This document shows positions 5,220 to 6,701 of a stretch of DNA of 6,701 nt, piece by piece. The DNA lies in NCBI GenBank assembly GCA_963933205.1, contig CAWVTK010000107.1, positions 1 to 6,701 on the forward strand, read 5' to 3'. Positions within the stretch are counted from its first letter, which is position 1, and each line of letters begins with the position of its first letter. Below the pieces are notes generated by a model. It was not told the origin of the DNA and made no database searches. It saw nothing but the letters and a program-made list of their open reading frames with translations. The stretch is from UBA6772 sp963933205 (GTDB taxonomy: Bacteria; Bacteroidota; Bacteroidia; Flavobacteriales; UBA7430). The position numbers and the translations under genes are program-made.

Positions 5220-6267
5220 TGTTGTTTGTTTTTAGTATTTCCATCAAAAAATCTTCGATAGGTTTAGGTACCGGTAGTTTTAGAATCTCGTTTTTGGTGC
5301 GTAAGTTTTGATTTAAACGCACTCCGTTCTCAATTTTTATGTATTGAACTTTAATGTTTAAGAGTTGATGACTTAATTTATGCTTATAAAAACGTGTTTT
5401 TTCAATGGCACACTCATTTTTACCCACTAAACTAATTAGGTGTTTACTACGATGTTCTTTTGTAAGATCTTCTTCAGATTTGTATTCGTCGTAAGGAAAG
5501 TCGTACAAGTTTTGCCAAATGTCTTTTTTTACACGTTTGTTCATTATAATCTGATGGTTTTGCTCCAAGCAGTAGTAATTTATATAACGATTTCTAACCT
5601 TTAGTTTTTTCTCCTTTACGGGTAAATCTGAAACAACACCCTTACTAAGGGCAAGACAAATGGTTTGAAGCGGGCAGACGCTGCAATCTGTTTTTTTTGG
5701 TGTGCATACCGTTGCGCCAATTTCCATAAGCCCTTGATTGTAATCTCCAGGATCTTTTTCGCTTATTAATGAGTCTGCCAATTCTTGAAACTCCTTTATT
5801 CCCTTTGTGCTATTTATAGGAGTTTTTATGTTAAATACTCTTGCCAATACTCTATAAACATTACCATCTACTACGGCTCTTTTTTCATTGTAACAAATGG
5901 AGCTAATGGCTGCAGCAGTATAAGGGCCAACTCCTTTTAATTTAAGCAGGTCTTTGTAGTTGTCTGGAAAGTGTCCTTTTAACTCGCTATTTATGAGCTT
6001 AGCGGTAAAGTGAATGTTTCGAGCTCTAGAGTAGTATCCAAGGCCTTGCCAAAGTTTTAAAACATCTTCCTCCTTAGCTAATGCTAAGTCCTTTATGTTT
6101 GGGAATGCACTTATAAAATTAGTGTAGTAGCTTAAGCCTTGAGCAACACGAGTTTGTTGTAATATTATTTCAGAAATCCATATTTTATAAGCTTCTTTGG
6201 AGCTTCTCCAAGGGAGGTTTCGTTGGTTTATGGAATACCAATGTAGTATGCGACTTGAGAATTTCAC
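5215..6267 (-). CDS. mutY: A/G-specific adenine DNA glycosylase MutY
   Basis: A 350-residue base-excision repair enzyme that removes adenine mispaired with 8-oxoguanine or guanine. The N-terminal HhH-GPD domain carries LPWR (18-21), SEIILQQTRV with catalytic E33, the helix-hairpin-helix LKGVGPYTAAAI (110-121) and VVDGNVYRVLAR with catalytic D134. A [4Fe-4S] site follows with spacing C-x6-C-x2-C-x5-C (C188, C195, C198, C204). The C-terminal NUDIX-like 8-oxoG recognition domain is at about 225-345; its HKLSHQ (296-301) stands where Bacillus MutY has the FSH loop, so Ser299 is probably the recognition serine. Length equals that of the E. coli enzyme. The start is GTG 6267: the next in-frame stop upstream is TAG 6303-6301, no ATG lies between, and GTG places the WY...LPWR region at its usual distance from the N-terminus. 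Confidence 0.95.
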   Translation of the reverse strand: MKFSSRILHWYSINQRNLPWRSSKEAYKIWISEIILQQTRVAQGLSYYTNFISAFPNIKDLALAKEEDVLKLWQGLGYYSRARNIHFTAKLINSELKGHFPDNYKDLLKLKGVGPYTAAAISSICYNEKRAVVDGNVYRVLARVFNIKTPINSTKGIKEFQELADSLISEKDPGDYNQGLMEIGATVCTPKKTDCSVCPLQTICLALSKGVVSDLPVKEKKLKVRNRYINYYCLEQNHQIIMNKRVKKDIWQNLYDFPYDEYKSEEDLTKEHRSKHLISLVGKNECAIEKTRFYKHKLSHQLLNIKVQYIKIENGVRLNQNLRTKNEILKLPVPKPIEDFLMEILKTNNI

Positions 6268-6344
6268 GCTTAAGATTATGTTAATGAGAATATTAGGTGA
6301 CTAAAATAAAGTTTGATATCCTTTTAAATTGAATTGAAAAAAAC

Positions 6345-6352
6345 TATATTTG
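6345..6352 (+). promoter_or_regulatory. Probable -7 promoter element for the HU/IHF-family gene
   Basis: TATATTTG matches TAnnTTTG and lies 57 nt before the ATG. The only sequence near the right -33 distance is TTTT at 6322-6325 (19-nt spacer), a weak match; the TTTG at 6312-6315 is 29 nt away. The predicted leader (about 50 nt) is the longest on the plus strand here. It contains CCCC (6356-6359) facing GGGG (6368-6371) across eight bases, and the palindrome CTTTATAAAG (6390-6399). Confidence 0.55.
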
Positions 6353-6358
6353 CCACCC

Positions 6359-6366
6359 CAAATTTA
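6359..6366 (-). promoter_or_regulatory. Tentative -7 promoter element for mutY
   Basis: On the minus strand TAAATTTG matches TAnnTTTG, facing away from the HU-gene box only 6 bp away. It is 91 nt from the mutY GTG and has no TTTG at 17-23 nt upstream, so the assignment is weak. It is simply the only full -7 match in the mutY upstream region. Confidence 0.25.
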
Positions 6367-6409
6367 AGGGGAAAACATTTAATAAATAGCTTTATAAAGA
6401 CAAAAGAAA

Positions 6410-6701
6410 ATGACTAAAGCAGATATCGTTGCTGAGATTGCCGAAAAAACAGGTTTAGAAAAAGTAGATGTTCAAACTACTGTAGAAGCCTTTATGGAAG
6501 AAGTGAAAACATCTTTGGAAACGGGTAATAATGTTTACTTAAGAGGTTTTGGATCTTTCGTTATCAAACAAAGAGCTGAGAAAACGGGTAGAAATATTTC
6601 AAAAAACACAACCATTATCATTCCAGCTCATAACATTCCGTCATTTAAACCTGCAAAAGTTTTTATGGAAGGTGTTAAGACTAAGGTGAAAATTAGTAAA
6701 T
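6410..6701 (+). CDS. HU/IHF-family DNA-binding protein (3' end just cut off)
   Basis: From the ATG at 6410 an open frame of 97 codons plus one base runs to the window edge. The protein is a bacterial histone-like HU/IHF subunit: MTKADIVAEIAEKTGLEKVDV at the N-terminus forms the helical dimerisation part, VYLRGFGSFVIKQR (42-55) holds the conserved RGFGSF before the beta-arm, and RNISKNTTIIIPAHNIPSFKPAKVF (61-85) is the DNA-binding arm with its tip proline followed by the FKPAK signature. The family is usually 90-100 residues, so codon 98, which begins with T, is probably the stop. It is a dimeric nucleoid protein that bends DNA; whether it is HU or IHF-alpha-like cannot be settled here. It is divergent from mutY. 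Confidence 0.93.
   Translation, partial: MTKADIVAEIAEKTGLEKVDVQTTVEAFMEEVKTSLETGNNVYLRGFGSFVIKQRAEKTGRNISKNTTIIIPAHNIPSFKPAKVFMEGVKTKVKISK

Noticed and set aside
1..6701. Possibility of a defence island, prophage, integron, CRISPR array or RNA gene
   Set aside because: Every long stretch is accounted for by housekeeping or envelope genes, the intergenic gaps are all under 150 bp, and no spacer-repeat pattern, transposase or tRNA-like fold was seen by eye.

Overview
The window is an AT-rich chromosomal segment from a member of the Bacteroidota, most likely a flavobacterium. Three things point there: the gliding-motility pair gldE-gldD downstream of ssb and mutY, intergenic regions that carry the Bacteroidota-type promoter element TAnnTTTG, and start codons without recognisable Shine-Dalgarno sequences. 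It is ordinary housekeeping DNA. I see no mobile element, CRISPR array, tRNA or rRNA, phage gene or defence system, and no convincing previously undescribed system.

Layout, left to right. Positions 1-52 hold the first 17 codons of rplU (ribosomal protein bL21) on the minus strand, with a good promoter between it and the next gene. A complete EamA/DMT-type inner-membrane permease follows on the minus strand. It is divergently arranged with a plus-strand gene for a small exported heavy-metal-associated (HMA) protein with a cysteine-rich tail. That gene ends in a strong intrinsic terminator and is followed by ctaA (heme A synthase, COX15 type) with its own promoter element. ctaA converges on gldD, and the two stop codons interlock.

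The minus-strand block then reads, in transcription order, mutY, ssb, gldE, gldD. A clear promoter sits between mutY and ssb, its -33 element overlapping the mutY stop codon, so ssb-gldE-gldD probably forms its own transcript. gldE starts at TTG and mutY at GTG, with no usable ATG for either. Divergent from mutY, and running off the right edge, is an HU/IHF-family DNA-binding protein gene whose 97 visible codons are probably the whole protein short of the stop.

Functional links: mutY and ssb belong to DNA repair and replication, and the HU-like protein to nucleoid structure. GldE and GldD are envelope proteins tied to gliding and type IX secretion in Flavobacterium. CtaA makes heme A for cytochrome oxidase, and the neighbouring exported HMA protein plausibly handles copper or another soft metal in the periplasm. 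That last link is inference from adjacency only. The most noteworthy element is the HMA protein, which has a CxxxC metal loop and a duplicated Cys-rich tail resembling a metallothionein.
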